DNA of 64,000 nt from Oxyruncus cristatus. Lineage: Eukaryota; Chordata; Aves; Passeriformes; Cotingidae. The translations under genes were made by a program, and so were the position numbers. Position 1 is the stretch's first letter; each line of letters starts with the position of its first letter. The notes under the pieces were generated by a model. The model made no database searches and was not told the DNA's origin. It was given only the letters and a program-made list of their open reading frames with translations. Where the stretch lies: positions 1,016,057 through 1,080,056 of the forward strand of contig VXAY01002204.1 of NCBI GenBank assembly GCA_013399855.1, given 5' to 3'. Below, piece after piece: positions 25,103-35,714 of this stretch.

Positions 25103-27071
25103 CAACCAACCTGATGTAATTCCCCAGGGCTCCTTCTTTGGCTTTGCTATTGCATAGCTACACAGTCTCCCGGAGAAATTGTCTTTCACAACAGCCCAGC
25201 CCCCCTCTAGACTGAGAGACCTTCTGGCTGCTTTTCCTTGCCTGTGTTTTCTGCTTTATGTAAGGAATGAACCAGGGAGAGTGAAATCAGAAGAATGAAA
25301 AAGGTGATGAAATTTTCAGTTCAGACACAGAAGGTACATTCAGTACTAGATGTCAGAGGGAAATCTGAGAAAGCAGTTTCTGCGTTCCAGACTCTGACTT
25401 CTCTATGGATGGGGTGAAACTGAAGTGGGAGGCAGCAAATGACAGGCTGCTGATGCTCTCCAGCACAGACAGACCCTTTCCAAACAGTATCAGCCATGAC
25501 TCTGTTCAGATCTCTGCCTCCCTTTCCAGCACACCACGCCATCGTTTAATTGATTCTGAAAACCTGCTCCTCAATCACACCCACAGGTCTCATAAATGCA
25601 CCACAGTTACAATCGTCTCAGCCTGAGGGCTGAAGGATCACAAATATATCCAAGCCCTTGTCTGAACCCCCCAAAATACGAGTCTAGAGAAACAACAAAA
25701 AATCTGCTTTCAAATAAGCAGGAAAACCCAGACATGCTGAAGGTCTGATTTTAAGAAGCAAATGCTGCATTTCCCTAAATCCGTGATCACTCACTTTAAA
25801 AATCAACATCTGAGGAATCAAGGGAGATAGTCAGATTTGGAAGGCCAGTCACAGTTGAATGTAAGTCTTTATGTACTTGTGGAGAGAAATGATTTTACAG
25901 TATACTGCAAGCCAGCTTGCTGCCTCCATATCTCTTTTTCCCACCTGAAAAGTAGGTCAACAATCCTTATGGCTTTGAAAAACAGAAGTGAGGAATGCTC
26001 GTTGAAAACAAGACTGGTTTGAATTGTAAACAGAAGGAAATATTCATTTTACCCTTTGTATGTGAGACTTCAGTACACAGACAGAAGTCAGGCACCACTG
26101 CACATTATCTGGTGTTCACACCAAGAGCTGGCTGCACCCCAGCTTTTCCATACTCTGCTTTAGTATCCATACAAGTGGACAAGTTGCAATATACTGCCTG
26201 CAGCAACATAAAATCAACACCTCTCTCACCAGGACCAAGGGCAAAAAGGGAGAGTTGGACTAGGACAGCTTTAAAAACAAGGAGCGATTTGAGAAAAGGA
26301 AGATGGCAAGGTAGCCAAAAAGAAAGAAGTTTCAGCATATCCCACTGTAACCACCAAGAACATTACAGAATAAATGGGATATTAAACTATTTATGGATGC
26401 TCACATCATCACAACAAAACCCAAAGGGAAAACAGTAATTACATTTCTTGCCTTCACTTGGAATAAACATCCACCAAGGGCACTACAGATTTTATGGTCC
26501 CAAATCTAAGAGAACTTGTATTTCAACTGTGATAAAAACACTTCTCATTTAAAAAAAAATGATTAGGAATTGACATACTTTTAAAAGTAATGATCAACTA
26601 CTGGCAAGGCTTCTTGTTTTCTGTTCGTCATCAGACAACTTCCAGCACCAAATGTGAAGCCTGTTACAGTGTGGCAGGAAAGTTCTTTACAGAACCAAAC
26701 ATGCTGACACTTATGCCAGTATATGCTTACGTTCACATGCATACAGAGACAATTTCATCGGTAACGATGACTAGTGCAGTTGCATATTTTTCTTTTTAGT
26801 TTTCCTGACACCCTACAGAGAGCACTTTATTTTACTTAACAGGAAGAGAACGCCTGGGACCCTGTGGTTCTGGCTGCCCCACTTCATTCCATTACACAGT
26901 AACTGCTCAGAAAAAAAAATGGGCAAAAGCTGAAGCTTATTGATATTCTAGCTTAGATAAACACACCTGCATATGCATTAGTGAGGCAACCTGAATAATA
27001 AAATCAGAAACAATGAAGGATGGAATAATTGCATTTTGTTTAGCTGTACAATGAATTTTCAATAGCCCTTT

Positions 27072-27087
27072 AAAAAAAAAAAAAAAA
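27072..27087. repeat. Poly(A) run
   Basis: Sixteen consecutive A in AT-rich DNA. No retroposon body is recognised upstream. Confidence 0.8.
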
Positions 27088-28878
27088 GAAAGAAGTATTT
27101 TATGACTTTTGTTGGGATTGCAAGCATTAGTGGTGTTTGTAATGTGTCCAGTAATTCTGGTGGATCCTTGTCAAATTGCAGCAGGCTTTCCATTTGGATT
27201 TTCTCCATCATTAGGTCTTATTTTCCTGTCAGTTTGCCCATTTTGTCATGGGTTTCTTTCAGACAACAGACTGGGTAACATACCTTCAGCAGCAAAAGAA
27301 ACCAAACAATCTATAAAAATAAAAATATGTTTTAATAATTATTTCCACAAAGGATGGTTTATCAGAATGTATAATATAGATGATAGTCATTTCAGTTTTC
27401 TCAAGCTCACAAAAAAGCTTGGTTTTTCCATATTTTCTTCTAAGACGGACTGGATACACTTGGATTCTATTTAGACTCTCGACATGTGTTAAAACAGCCC
27501 AACAAAAGCTAACTGGCCAAATTAAGCTGCAATGAGAGTTAGGGTTTAAGTTGCATAGCAAGTTTAAGTTAGAAAAAAAGCGTGGATGTTAATGTTTTTC
27601 CACTGGCACTACTCTAACACTAAAAGCTAATTCCAAAAGCTTTTAAATCACACTGGGAACTTCTCGTGAGCAGAACTAATCCTATGTTCAGTATGGACAC
27701 TGTTGTTGGTTATAGTAAACATCAGTTTACACCAAAACTGAACTCTACCATCCCCTTTACTTGCTTTTGCTGAAACTCTGTTCTCATCATTCCAGGATCC
27801 GAGTCACTTCTTGTATTAATCAGTGCAATTTTCTGAGATTACTAGAATGGCATTAGATTAAGTCAGCAGAGAAACTGGCTCCCTGCATGTCTCCTAATTT
27901 TACATCCCCATGAAATACCACATCACTCACATCAGCCTGGCTTTTACCCTTGGAATGAGTTTCACAGCGCTGTCTCGCAGTGCAGCCTCATACCATTGCT
28001 GACTTGGCTGTTTGTTCTGTCCCAGGATCCCCAGAGAGACCTCCTTGAGTCTGTTTGCTTTAGGCAGCATTGGACTTCAGCTTTTTCTTCTTTATTTTTA
28101 GTTTGGTGGACATTCAGGAACATTTCAGGAAAGACAAGAAGCAATGCATTGGTATCACAAAGAAATGAAATCCCTTTTTTTTGTTGTTTTAACTGAGGTT
28201 GCAGAGGAGGCTGCAGTTGCATCCCTCCCAGGAGGTCCTGTGAATGGGCAGCTCCTGGGGTGACATGGAAGATCATGGTGCAGGAAAGCTGGGGAGGGGT
28301 TCATGGATTTTGGTACTGCAGAGGGCAACCAGCACAGGGACAGCCGGCTTTGGTTTGCTGTTCCACAGCTCTGCACCAGGAGTCACCTCAGAGGGCAATG
28401 AGCTACAGTCCTTGCCATGACCTGGTGAGGGAAGGATTGAAACTCACCTTGTCCAAATGTTTTGAAGTTCCCACCTCCTAAAATCCACCAAATAACCCAG
28501 GCAAAACTGTCCAATGAGGGATCTGCCCTGTTATCAGTGCACAAGGGCAGTAGCTATGCACCATCGCCATCTGAGCTGGAGGGGTATTTGTGGGTTAAGG
28601 CCTCTACACCTTAAACCAAGGCTTCCAGAGCACCTGCCCCTTCCCTCTCCCCCTTATTCTGCACAAAAATGTACAAGCAAGTATTCTAACGAAAGCAGTA
28701 TTTTGTGAAGGTAAATGATCCATTGAATGCATGGCTTTCCTTGCCCAGAACACACAACATGGACAATTTTGGCAGCACCCACAGCATAAGCCGCAAGTTA
28801 CTGGGAAGCAGAAAGAGCTGCTAGATACACAAACACCCACTTCCGTTTTGGTTTTGGTTTGAACCTAAGGAGGAGGTT

Positions 28879-29150
28879 TGCAACTGGACAAGAGGACACA
28901 GTCTTAAGCTGCACCAGGGGGGGATTAGGTTGGATATGAGGAAGAATTTCTTCACAGAAAGAGTGACTGGGCATTGGAATGGGCTGCCCAGGGAGGCGGT
29001 GAAGTCACTGTCCCTGGAGGTGTTTAAGGGCAGGTTGGATGTGGCACTCAGTGCCATGGTCTGCTTGAGACAGTGGTGTTCGGCCATAGGTTGGACTCGA
29101 TGACCTCAGAAAACTTTTCAAACCTAATTGACTCTGTGACTCTATGATTT
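28879..29150 (+). mobile_element. CR1 LINE 3'-end fragment beside the CpG island
   Basis: A + strand CR1 3' end: ACAAGAGGACACAGTCTTAA, AGGTTGGATATGAGGAAGAA, ATTGGAATGGGCTGCCCAGG, GGCACTCAGTGCCATGGTCT, GGTTGGACTCGATGACCTCA, and a terminus of CTGTGACTCTATGATT. It still shows the C-terminal ORF2 peptide pattern [10 protein letters not shown]. It is heavily 5'-truncated and ends about 130 bases before the ATGGCGGCG start candidate, right at the edge of the CpG island. It is one of the better preserved copies here. Confidence 0.94.
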
Positions 29151-29277
29151 ACAGTGATGCTCCGTACGGGAACGACCCTTTAGAGCCCACACAGGCCAGC
29201 CCTGTGCCCTCTACTGCTGTAGAACCACGACGGCCGCCCACCAGCCCGCGGCGTGCGGAGGTCGCCACGGCACCGGG

Positions 29278-29288
29278 AAGATGGCGGC
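29278..29288 (+). promoter_or_regulatory. YY1-type motif overlapping a start codon
   Basis: AAGATGGCGGC matches the known YY1 consensus (AANATGGCNGC) exactly. Such sites commonly lie just downstream of transcription starts in CpG-island promoters and can overlap the initiator ATG, as here. Binding is inferred. Confidence 0.6.
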
Positions 29289-29327
29289 GGCCACCGCCCC
29301 CCGCCAGCACTTCCTGGCGTGTTTGAG
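29281..29327 (+). CDS. Candidate first coding exon, gene unknown
   Basis: An ATG in good context (GGGAAGATGG) opens a frame MAAATAPRQHFLACL plus two bases of a sixteenth codon, ending at a splice-donor-like TTTGAG/GTGTGG. A start of ATG GCG GCG GCC inside a CpG island is typical of vertebrate first exons. The product so far has no recognisable domain; a short Ala-rich start with Arg and no acidic residue could be a mitochondrial leader, but this is inference. Joined to the exon candidate at 33,682 it would be in phase 2 and stop after about 22 more codons, so either another exon intervenes, the donor is different, or the ATG is non-coding and simply part of a YY1 site. The gene was not identified. 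Confidence 0.3.
29308..29316 (-). promoter_or_regulatory. ETS-family site
   Basis: The + strand reads CACTTCCTG, the complement of the ETS core CAGGAAGTG. It lies 20-30 bases from the YY1-type motif, a frequent pairing in CpG-island promoters. Confidence 0.45.
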
Positions 29328-29352
29328 GTGTGGGTTCCCCTCCTTGCCAGGC

Positions 29353-29360
29353 GGGGCGGG
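29353..29360 (+). promoter_or_regulatory. GC box (Sp1/KLF type)
   Basis: GGGGCGGG within the CpG island matches the Sp1/KLF core. Confidence 0.5.
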
Positions 29361-29473
29361 CCGAGGCCGTGCCCGCAGAACGCCCGAGGCTCCCTGAGCC
29401 GGCCGGGCTGACCGGGCACCTCCGACCCCCTGAGGCCACGGCCGAAGGGGGGGAGGGCGCCCCTCCCCGCCGG

Positions 29474-29481
29474 GTCACGTG
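29474..29481. promoter_or_regulatory. Palindromic E-box CACGTG
   Basis: GTCACGTG matches the E-box bound by USF, MYC/MAX and TFE-type factors. It is inside the CpG island, about 190 bases downstream of the ATG candidate. Confidence 0.5.
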
Positions 29482-29840
29482 GTCCGGCGGAGGGAACCCG
29501 CACCCGCGCTTTGTGCGGGGTCAGCACCGACCCCGCGCGGTACCGACAACCCTCGAAGAGAGGGGCACTCCCTGCCCGGCCGGGCCGTGGCGGGGCGGCC
29601 ACACCCGGTGCCGCTCTGTCCCCCGGGGAGGTGCGGGCGGGGCCCCGCGTCTGCCCGTGGGCGGCACAGGAGCTACAAGGGTCGGCCTCACCCCTGCGAG
29701 GGCTCGGTGCGAGGGGTGTCACGGCTGCCCCAGCAGAAAGCCTTGAATCTCGGCCCTGCGGGCATTGCCCCCTTCGCAAAGCAGCCCTCCTCCTCCTCTT
29801 CCTCCTCTGCAGCCCCCTCGGGAGCTGAAACTGAGGGGGC

Positions 29841-29980
29841 TTCAAAATGTCAGCAGAGCGCAGCATAATTTCTGGCTTCTGAAGGGGAATGCAAATGTGA
29901 TGAAATCCCCTCGCAGGGGCTTCCCCCTCCTCATCTTCCTGGAGAGCAGCCCCAGTCAGATGGGATCTCTGGAGGCATTG
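29841..29980 (+). other. Candidate alternative first exon end
   Basis: Downstream of the CpG island, sequence ending GGAGGCATTG is followed by a good splice donor, GTAAGATCT, at 29,981. A frame with ATG at 29,899 (MKSPRRGF...) is open to this donor and ends in phase 0, which would continue in frame into the exon candidate at 33,682 through its AAA ATG GAG. The first-exon start is unknown; it may equally be 5' UTR. The splice is inferred from sequence alone. Confidence 0.3.
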
Positions 29981-32900
29981 GTAAGATCTGACCCACTGGA
30001 ACTCGTGGAGAAAATACTGTTATATCGATACACCAAGTGCCCTAATCCCCATTAGTTTCTTTGCCTGCAGGAAAACTTTCTTCGATTTTTCTCTCCTTTC
30101 CAGGCTTAATGATCAATTAGATAAATACCAGTTTCAAAACCACCTTTCCTACACTTCCTTTCCCCTCCTGCCCCGAGCTCTCACGTTGCGGACATCTGTT
30201 TCTGGCTGCCTGGGCTAAATAAACCCTTTCCATGGAGCCTCGGTGTGCTAGAGGCCGGGAAGGGAGAGGCAGGGGGATGGGAGCCGGGTTCTTGTCCTTT
30301 GACCTCTGTTGGGATAAGAAAAGCAGGTTAAAAGGTCAAGGAAAACAATTGCAAGGCTCCTATTGCTTGAATTGCACGCCAAATAAACTTATCCCAGGGA
30401 TTTGGAATGATCCTTTTATGGGAATTTTTACCTCCCTCGGGATTGTGCAGGCTGACTTTATGGGAGCTGCGGGCATGCTCCATTATTTTGAGGGGAGGGG
30501 ACGGCAGTGCTGGAGTTCCTCTCAGCACCCTTGTTTAAGGAAGAAGAAGTACAAGGGAAGAGGGGGAGGAGGAGGGCTCTGCAGCCTCTTTTTACTCTTG
30601 TGAGCTTCCCTGAAATTTGTCAGCCGATACATTGACTTCTTCCTCTTAAAATTATTTCTAATCTATAACATCAGTACTTAAGTACAAAATATGGATCTGC
30701 TGCACTTCTTATGCCAAGTGCACCACTGTGACTCCATTTACTAATGAAGTTGCTGCTGTATATAAGAGCAAACCTTTCCCTAACTCTGTATAAAATAATA
30801 TTTTATTATTGATAGCTGCCTGGTAGCTGTAGGTGCAAGAACCTTCTTTGAATGGCTTCTCTGTAAGCACATTTTGTTGGTCCTACACTGTTCAAATTTC
30901 AGCTGTGTAAACTGGCAAGCCAGCACCTTCATCGAGAAATGAGTCTCCTGAAATAAAATCTTTCACATGCCTGGAAATTCTTCAGAGCTTTTTAAAGAAA
31001 AGGAAAAAAGGATTTAAAAAAAATTCTACATATATTTCCCATGTTTAATTTTTTAGAATTTTATAGGAAAGGACATTTTTCAAAACTCTACCATTTTTTC
31101 TAGTCAGTTTTTCATCTAAGTCTATTCTTTTTTCCTTGTTGGCAAGAAGTTCCAGACAAACTCCCAAAACCGTACTAAGAAAACCTCTTAGTGTTGTGAG
31201 GTGGTTCCAAGAGACACCACCAGCCCTTTGATGCCCAACAACAGGGGGAGTGCTGGTGGAAGGGAAACCCCAAAGCTCAGGCTCTCTCCTTACTGTGCCA
31301 TTGCCTTTGCATTTGGGTCAGGGCCCGATCTACCAGTTGTGCCGGTTCGCGTGGTGGAAAAAACTCAGCCTATGTGGGCCAGGCTTTGTGTAGGCACAGT
31401 TACAGCCCGAAGTCAAAATAGGCAAGTATACACCAGTCTGACACGTGGAATGTGCTGTGCCTCTACTGGGACCAAGGATTTCCTGCATTTGCATGTGTAA
31501 GAAGTCATACTGGGGTTGTGGGCACAGTTCTGAAGAGCTGGTAGCCCCATCAAAAAAGTTCTGTTGATGTAGGGAATTGGCTGGAAGTATCAGATGAGGA
31601 AAAAACCTGCAAAAAGTGGTAAATCAAGTAGACACTGTGCTTAGTGAATAAAAAAAATAATTAAATCAATGATCTTTTTGGATAACAGAGAAAATTAAGC
31701 AGAAAATATTTCACTCTGTTAGAGTGCTGAAGACTCCACTAGATGCAGTATAGATGCAGTGCATAGAGGTTATGTAAATTGTAACATGTACATTGGTATT
31801 TTTTAGTAAATTTTCCTCCTGAAAAGAGGAGATCCTGAAATAATAGAGGTCAGTATTCTGAAATATTTCCTTGAAGTACAGATCCATGAATTGCTGGTTC
31901 CCTATTTTTTTGCTGTTAACAACACGTATGAGTTATAAAGTGCATAAAGGCCTGTTGTAAGTAAAACTTTCATGATAACCAGAGAAGTGTGAGTGTGCTA
32001 CCTCAGGGCTGTTCTGATGACTTTTGAAGGTGTGTGGTTAGCCATCACATTCCTGAGGGCAACTAGGAAAGATTAGGTAGACTCATCTTAAACTAGGGAG
32101 GTGCAAGTGAGCCATTTCCATTCACTTCGTAGCCTGGCCCATCATCCCTGGTTCTGTATAAAAACCCACATACCACAAGTCCCCAGGGAAGCTGCACCCT
32201 GCTTACCACAGCAGCAACATGAGGGCTGTGGGATACCCTTGAGTCCCTGCAGAGACAGAAAAACCCCTGGGAATATTCCAGTGTCTGGGAGCAAAACTGG
32301 GGCTAGTCCAAAGCTGGACACCCACCTAGTTAGGCACAGATTTGGGGGAGTTTCCATAAAGAGGTAGTCATCGAGCCTCGTTGCTGGCCCTATTTGCTTG
32401 CCCTATTTGCAGTCTAGGATGTGCATGCATGCAGGCTGTTGTTTCATCATTTTTGTTCCTGAGGATAAAAAGAGGTTCTTTGTCTTCCTCAGATGGAAAA
32501 TAATGTAATAATTTTAACAGAAAAGGCAGTCATCTCTTTTGGGGGGCAATAAAAATATTGGCCTTCTGTGTGAGATTGCAAAACAATGTAGGTCTGCTCA
32601 GCACAGGAGGGAACATCTACCACGGTTACGTGTCAGTGCTGTTCACCCAGGGCTGGGAAAAAGATAGTCCCATCTCCTTGCTGTTGCTATGGGAACTTTT
32701 TCGGAGTTCTCTCAGCTCTTCTTTCAGGGCTGTTAGAACAATGAAGAATATTGAGCAAAGAGTATCAACCGTCATCCAAAGCATTTTAACAAATACCAAG
32801 TTTTATTTAAAACTCCACCACCACCAGCTCTTACCAGCTCTTGTCTAATTACTGTTGCAGCAAATACGGTGGCTTTCCAAGAACTCTGCTGAAGCTCCCC

Positions 32901-33681
32901 ACAGCTCTGTTGCTCATCCATTTGGGTCACCTACTGAGTTACACTCTGCCTTGCAGTAAAGCAAATTCCATGTGCGTTTCCTCATGATGGTGCTATTAAT
33001 TTATTTACTCAAGCAGTTCACTGAAACATTAGAATAGAAAGGCATATGGTGTGTCCTACTTGCGCAAGTCAGAGTCAATTTGTTATTTTCAGCACGGGTA
33101 ACTTACTACGTTTGATACTTCTCAATTGATTTGCTTGTGTGCCCAACTCTGATCTTTAATGCATTAACCTTAAGAAACCTGGATTTTAAGCCTACGCATG
33201 TATTCTGTAATGGCACAATTGATTTCTCAATGCATTTATTCCTTTACCTGAATTCCCTATACTGTGTGGGTTGCATTTTCAACAGCCTACATCCAGGAGC
33301 CTATTGCAGCACAACAGACATGACATCCCTGTGGACAAAACTTGCTTGTTTTCCAAATATGAATCAGTCTCACATTTAAATCAGGGCATTTTTTGGTTTT
33401 CCCTCAAGGGGAAATGTAAAAATTTTTACATTATTTTTCCAGGATCTACCCTGTAGGATAAGTCTGTGGCAATTTTATAACCGTTTCTTCTTAAGGTTAG
33501 AATTAATAATTTTGTCTAATTTTATGCAACACCATGAACATGCCTATTGATATCAGGCTGGTAGTGACCTGCTGCACTGAAACAGAATAAATTTTCTCTG
33601 ATAGATTTTGGGAGTAGGAAAAAGGAAGGGTGTTTTTTGCTTTAATTTTAACCTTTTCTTAAGGATGCTTTCTTCTCTTAG
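29981..33681 (+). other. Probable first intron, no gene seen
   Basis: About 3.7 kb between the CpG island and the exon candidate at 33,682. Moderately AT-rich with only short open frames (up to 123 codons near 30,232, in the GC-rich island flank). No repeat family was recognised. The intron status depends on the exon model being right. Confidence 0.4.
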
Positions 33682-33791
33682 AAAATGGAGGCCAAAGTAC
33701 CAATTCATGATACAGATGGCAAAAGGAAACATAAGAGAGAAGTACTGAATGTGAAATCACACTGCTGCAAACCGCAGTTTCCGACATACAG
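33682..33791 (+). CDS. Candidate internal exon, possibly with start codon
   Basis: A 110-base segment is bounded by a strong acceptor (pyrimidine-rich TTTCTTCTCTTAG ending at 33,681) and a strong donor (CATACAG/GTGAGAAA). One frame is open across its whole length. That frame contains an ATG at 33,685 in an AAAATGG context and reads MEAKVPIHDTDGKRKHK onward, lysine-rich with a Cys-Cys pair near the end, finishing in phase 2. The other two frames contain stops. The short basic product matches no family I recognise. It may be the first coding exon of an unknown gene, a 5' UTR exon, or part of a long non-coding RNA. Splice-site quality is the main support. Confidence 0.4.
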
Positions 33792-34664
33792 GTGAGAAAA
33801 AAATAATTCATGTTACCAGAATCAAAATGTGTGTGATTCTTCTTTAAAAAAAAAAATAGTAAAAATGTAAAGTTCTGTATTAGTACAATTTCTCTGAGTT
33901 TGAGCTTGAATGTAAAGTGTGTGGTTTTATGGTGGTATTTGAGAAAATACAGTTACCAGCTGCTGGGCCATGCTCTCCCAGGCTCGTGGGAAGGGCTGCT
34001 GTGAAGATTAGAAAATTAATCGCCTAGCTGCAGTTTGCATGGGTGTGCACACTGTGCGCTATTCCCTGGCTTTCTGCCATTCTTAAATCCAGGCACAGAG
34101 TGAAAAACATGGGACTCTTCCCTCGTGTTGTTTCAGAGGAAAAGAGCCCTTACCCTCACCACATGTGTGTGCTCTGGAGCAGGGAGCTGAATGCCTGCTT
34201 GCATCACGGTGGCATAATCCTGCTCTGAGGGAAATTAAAGCTGAAGTTCGTGAGAACTTCTAGAGCTGAATGGAGCCAGTGCTGTTGTGTGGGGAGAAAG
34301 GCCAGATGCCATTTGGCTTTAGAGAGCTCCCACAATCTGGGAAACAATATGTCTATTGCCCCAGCTCTTTAAGGTGTCCGGGTGACTCCCCTGCCACCCC
34401 ATGCAGCTGATGTACGTTTCGGTCAAGCCCTTCTACGGTGTACAGTGACATAGTCAAGGATTTCACTCAGTGCTTCTGCTTCTTGTGAGTCCTCATCTCT
34501 GGCACCCCCTAGTTCTTTTCACACGCTGAGGGGTGTGCTGGGTGGTAACTACACACACTAATAATTATTCTGGGGATAGAATGAGGCAAGCTGTCTGTTC
34601 ACACTTGGTTTGGGAGAGGAAGGCTTGGCGGGAGGGTCAAAATCCTAACAGCGACCATTCTCCC

Positions 34665-34693
34665 AAAAAAAAAAAAAAAAAGTAAAAAAAAAA
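34665..34693. repeat. A-rich run
   Basis: Seventeen A (34,665-34,681), then GT, then ten A. It is low complexity. Confidence 0.8.
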
Positions 34694-35682
34694 GTTACAT
34701 GGTTGTAAACATGCCCACAGCTCTGCTAGCATGCCTCCCTCAACAGCCCACCTCTCCTCCCTTCCGCTAGGACACCAGATGTCTCAAGTAACTGGTAAGC
34801 AGCAGGTTTTACCAAAGAGACCACTACATGGCTGAGGAGAGGAGAAAGCAGAGACTGCTTGGCCCCCTGAGGGGATGGGGTCAGGTCAAAACTAGCTTAG
34901 GGGGGCAGAGCAAAGAGAAAATGAAACTTGATTCACAGTTTCGGCTCAGCTGCATGCTTTTTGTGCTGTCAAAGGGGAATCCAGTCCAGAGTCTCAGCCC
35001 AACGGGCTCTGCTCACAGGATTTAGCTGAAACAAAGTTAAATGCATCTGCTGGAGGGGCACAGAGGGAATGACCTGTGAGGGTGAGTTCTAAAAAATACC
35101 CCACTCTTGTATCAGTGCAGTTGCTGCTGCAAGGCCGCACAGCAAAAGAATTTTTTTCTATCCTGAAGTTTTTATTGTAAAGATGATGTGGATATTTTCC
35201 AGGATCAAGGAGGAGGAGAGGTAGAGGTGATTTCAGGACAGAGTTTTCAGCAGCATGGCTTCAGTTAACCTCACCAGCAAAAGTCCCATCCACTGCAGCA
35301 GAAAGTAAATTAAACCAGTGACAAATGCCTTTGTAAATCCCACTTAGGCTGGCATTTAATTTCCATCAGTGTTGATAGCAGCTGCCTGCATATTGATTTT
35401 TATTGTAAAATCATCCTTTAGTCTCTTTGCATACTGCTTTTTTTACCAGCAGTCAGTGCTCCCCACCCATCTAATCCTGTTTCTCACCCTAACTTTTATA
35501 GCAGTGGATTCTACTTATACAAGATCAGTGTATTTTTGAGAGTTCATCTGTATTTATAATTACTCGATATTTTTCCTGTCTGTTAGAAAAAAATTGAAAT
35601 GTACTCAAAATTCAATTGGAAAACATCTTGGGAAGTGTAGGCACACTCTCAGAATGGCATTTAAAAATACAACAACTTACAA

Positions 35683-35714
35683 AAATATTTCTGTAAATAA
35701 ATATTTCTGTAAAT
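35683..35714 (+). repeat. Perfect 16-base tandem duplication
   Basis: The unit AAATATTTCTGTAAAT occurs twice without a gap. Confidence 0.9.

Larger units (their letters stand above)
14581..28878. other. Long stretch without a confirmed gene
   Basis: About 14 kb, AT-rich with GC-richer islands at 16,350-16,640, 17,050-17,540, 23,650-24,060 and 24,250-24,580. No protein family could be recognised in any frame. It holds T-rich DNA at 15.4-15.75 kb, a polypurine tract at 21.65 kb, poly(A) runs at 25.09 and 27.07 kb and an unrecognised 244-codon open frame at 16,082. A minus-strand exon-like segment at 23,239-23,325 is listed under findings. Confidence 0.55.
29155..29840. promoter_or_regulatory. 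CpG island, probable RNA polymerase II promoter
   Basis: About 690 bases of very GC-rich DNA dense in CpG, sharply different from the AT-rich DNA on both sides. It contains an AAGATGGCGGC motif, a GC box, an ETS-type CACTTCCTG and a CACGTG E-box, with no TATA box, as expected of a vertebrate housekeeping-type promoter. Splice-donor-like sites leaving it on the + strand (after 29,327 and 29,980) and an exon candidate at 33,682 suggest + strand transcription; a divergent minus-strand transcript is also possible. Long open frames inside it (up to 228 codons on the minus strand) follow from the lack of AT-rich stop codons and are not called genes. Confidence 0.88.

Noticed and set aside
25995..26438. 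147-codon + open frame
   Set aside because: The length is within chance expectation for a window this size, and no motif, splice context or family similarity was seen.
29180..29866. 228-codon minus-strand open frame in the CpG island
   Set aside because: GC-rich DNA has few stop codons, and the + frames are also open there. The product is Arg/Pro/Gly-rich without any domain.
35021..35079. Exon-like segment with a GTGAGT donor
   Set aside because: All three frames contain stops, and the acceptor is weak.
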